From NCBI GenBank assembly GCA_026982915.1, contig JALWQU010000106.1, positions 1 to 16,113 on the forward strand: a stretch of 16,113 nt of DNA, written 5' to 3'. Below are positions 14,501-16,113 of this stretch, piece after piece. The notes under the pieces were generated by a model that was given only the letters and a program-made list of their open reading frames with translations, did no database searches and was not told the origin of the DNA. The stretch comes from Candidatus Altimarinota bacterium (lineage in GTDB: Bacteria; Patescibacteriota; Gracilibacteria; UBA4473). The translations under genes and the position numbers were made by a program. How positions within the stretch are numbered: the stretch's first letter is position 1; the number at the start of each line of letters is the position of its first letter.

Positions 14501-15502
14501 ATGACCAACAAAGACTGGGAGTGCGTTGCCTGTACTATTGATAGAAAGCCCGATTACCCCGATCTATTCGACACCATTATCATCGGTGCCGGGCCCGCGG
14601 GAATGACCGCCGCGATCTATGCCGCTCGACGGAAAATGAAAATCCTCCTGATCTGCGGTAAAGTCGGCGGACAAATGATGTGGTCCTCTGATATCGAAAA
14701 CTGGACCGGTGTCGGACAGGCTACGGGTCCGGAGCTTACGCGTATATTCTTCGATCATGTGCGAAAAGTCGATAACGATAACACGCATTTTGATCTGTGG
14801 GTTCGTGAAGACGAACGCGTTGAGCATATTTCGGGAAGTTTCGATGAAAATTTTACGATTAAGACCAATACGAATAAAACTTTTAGGGCTAAAACGGTTA
14901 TCTGTACCACGGGAAAAATCCCTCGAACGCTCAATATCCCCGGCGAAAAAACCGCGATGCAGGGCAACGGCCTTTCTTTTTGTGCGACTTGTGATGCGCC
15001 ACTCTACAAGGATAAAAAAATGGTGATTATTGGTGGTGGTAATTCCGCTATGGATGTGGCGTTACAACTGGAAAAATTCACCGACTCGGTCACAATTCTT
15101 GCTTATGAGAAAAAACTTATGGGCGAAACCTGCATGATGGATAAAATCGAAAAATCGCCTAAAATATCAGTTGAATACGGTATCGATACCAAAGAAATCA
15201 TGCTGGATAAAAACAATAAAGTTACTGGTGTGAAAGTCTTACAATCAGGGACAGAAAAAATGTTTGAATGTGAGGGAATTTTTGAGGAAATTGGACAGAT
15301 TCCGGCTACTGATTTTTTGGCTGATTTCATCACGCTCAATAAGGGAAAAGAAATTCCCACGGATAGGACTTGTAATACAGCCGTTCCGGGATTCTTTGCC
15401 GGAGGAGATTGTACTGATCAGATTCATAAACAGGTTATTGTGGCGGCCGGCGAAGGCGCTGTCTGTGCACTTGAGGCGCATGAGTTTATCTTGAAGCACT
15501 AG
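14501..15502 (+). CDS. trxB: thioredoxin reductase-like FAD-dependent disulphide oxidoreductase
   Basis: 333 aa with the two-nucleotide-domain layout of low-Mr thioredoxin reductase. The FAD motif is IIGAGPAGMTAAIYAARR (27-44), the redox pair C161/C164 lies in SFCATCDAPLY, the pyridine-nucleotide motif is IIGGGNSAMDVALQL, and the second FAD motif is FFAGGDCTD (298-306). It should transfer electrons from NAD(P)H through FAD to thioredoxin or a similar small protein. The NADPH-selecting HRRxxxR segment of classical TrxB is absent. In its place is ILAYEKKLMGE, which, with GIFEEIGQIP and the QVIVAAGEGA end, resembles the reductase part of AhpF, so NADH or another donor is possible. A ~20-residue N-terminal extension holds an extra C-x2-C (C8, C11). 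GC-rich compared with the preceding gene. Its stop lies 2 bp from that of the convergent neighbour. Confidence 0.92.
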   Translation: MTNKDWECVACTIDRKPDYPDLFDTIIIGAGPAGMTAAIYAARRKMKILLICGKVGGQMMWSSDIENWTGVGQATGPELTRIFFDHVRKVDNDNTHFDLWVREDERVEHISGSFDENFTIKTNTNKTFRAKTVICTTGKIPRTLNIPGEKTAMQGNGLSFCATCDAPLYKDKKMVIIGGGNSAMDVALQLEKFTDSVTILAYEKKLMGETCMMDKIEKSPKISVEYGIDTKEIMLDKNNKVTGVKVLQSGTEKMFECEGIFEEIGQIPATDFLADFITLNKGKEIPTDRTCNTAVPGFFAGGDCTDQIHKQVIVAAGEGAVCALEAHEFILKH

Positions 15503-15504
15503 CG

Positions 15505-16113
15505 TTAAGCATCTTGAAGCAAAAATGACTGTGGTGTAACAATAGAAAAGGAGGCGTCTGGATATGTTTTTTGAAAAAATATGGGTGGTTTTTGATTTTT
15601 CTTCCTCGGATTCCATTTTACTTCAAAGGCAAAAATTTCATGCCTTACTTTTTGAATAATATCGACTTCCTGTTGATCATAAGTTCGCCAAAAGAAGAAA
15701 TTTGAATGATTATTTTTAAAGACCGCTTCCTTCTTTTTTTCTAGTAAAATAAAGTTTTCAAAAATAGCACCACGATCATTCCGTAATAACAAATCATCAA
15801 AATTTTCAATTAAAGCATTTCGGATACCTACATCATAAAAAAATATCTTTTGAGACTTTCGAATTTCTTTTCGTTGGTTTGTCGAAAAAGAACTAAGTCT
15901 AAAAATAATAAAAGACTTCTCCATAATATCGATATAGTGTTCAACCGTTGGCTGTGTACTTCCCACTAATCGAGCTAACTCAGAAATTGAAATTTCATTC
16001 CCTAACTGATAGGCGAGAGCTTTTAGAATTTTATGGATAAGGTTGCTATTTTTTATCCCCGAAAAAGAAAGAATATCTTTGTAGAGATACTTTTGGGTAA
16101 GATCGAGTAATAA
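15505..16113 (-). CDS. DUF4143-type AAA ATPase, C-terminal part (5' end outside window)
   Basis: The minus-strand frame is open from the window edge (16113) to a TAA at 15505-15507 and gives 202 residues. A GTG at 15966 is an internal valine, not the start, because family-like sequence continues upstream of it. The order is YLYKDILSFSGI, KILKALAYQLGNEISISELARLVGSTQPTVEHYI (a winged-helix-like segment), FIIFRLSSF, KIFFYDVGIRNALI, RGAIFENFILLE, then FFFWRTYDQQEVDII and FAFEVKW. The last part resembles the PD-(D/E)xK-like core of DUF4143 (E...D...ExK), found at the C-terminus of many archaeal and CPR AAA ATPases. The ATP-binding half would lie beyond the edge. Function is unknown; some relatives are mobile or defence-associated. 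No terminator separates it from the convergent trxB. Confidence 0.85.
   Translation of the reverse strand, partial: LLLDLTQKYLYKDILSFSGIKNSNLIHKILKALAYQLGNEISISELARLVGSTQPTVEHYIDIMEKSFIIFRLSSFSTNQRKEIRKSQKIFFYDVGIRNALIENFDDLLLRNDRGAIFENFILLEKKKEAVFKNNHSNFFFWRTYDQQEVDIIQKVRHEIFAFEVKWNPRKKNQKPPIFFQKTYPDASFSIVTPQSFLLQDA

Noticed and set aside
15505..15966. Separate 153-aa gene starting at GTG 15966
   Set aside because: The frame continues with DUF4143-like sequence to the window edge, so the GTG is an internal Val and the gene is truncated by the window.

Overview
The window looks like chromosomal DNA from a member of the Candidate Phyla Radiation (Patescibacteria). Clear TGA stops end mutY, rbfA and rdgB and no in-frame TGA needs recoding, so the code is standard. 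This argues against Gracilibacteria and Absconditabacteria; a Peregrinibacteria-like lineage is my best guess, as an inference from gene content (Cys-rich RCC1 surface proteins with a phage-fibre-like stalk, fused or minimised housekeeping enzymes, DUF4143 ATPase). None of the 12 gene starts inside the window has a convincing Shine-Dalgarno sequence.

Layout. Positions 1-90 hold the end of a small zinc-ribbon protein, convergent across a perfect-palindrome terminator with a complete rpoB (159-3713, minus). rpoB stands without rpoC downstream or rplL upstream. Between rpoB and a single-RRM RNA-binding protein (4047-4298, plus) lie 333 bp with a doubtful 87-codon ORF. A bidirectional terminator (4321-4352) separates the RRM gene from a four-gene minus-strand cluster: mutY-mutT fusion, rbfA, rdgB/HAM1 and a riboflavin kinase/5-formyl-THF cyclo-ligase fusion. 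The cluster combines oxidised-guanine repair, nucleotide-pool cleaning, ribosome maturation and flavin/folate cofactor metabolism.

A tRNA-Ile(GAU) gene (7464-7540, plus) with a near-consensus promoter and a terminator follows. Three paralogous secreted or membrane-anchored RCC1-type seven-bladed propeller genes (minus, 7594-12734) come next. Every one of their 21 blades carries a paired-cysteine signature. Two also have an N-terminal stalk with motifs known from phage tail fibres. They are probably a cell-surface adhesion or interaction system.

From a divergent intergenic region with an inverted repeat (12766-12791), a plus-strand group runs: a DUF1622 membrane protein, an unrecognised 401-aa protein of very low GC in its second half, and a thioredoxin-reductase-like flavoprotein. 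Its last two genes share an identical 17-nt start context, and the RRM gene shares the core (ACCCTCA-N5-ATG). The window ends in a truncated minus-strand DUF4143-type ATPase C-terminus.

The most notable items are the MutY-MutT fusion without an iron-sulphur cluster, the RibK-MTHFS fusion, the triplicated disulphide-rich propellers and the recurrent start-codon motif that replaces Shine-Dalgarno sites.
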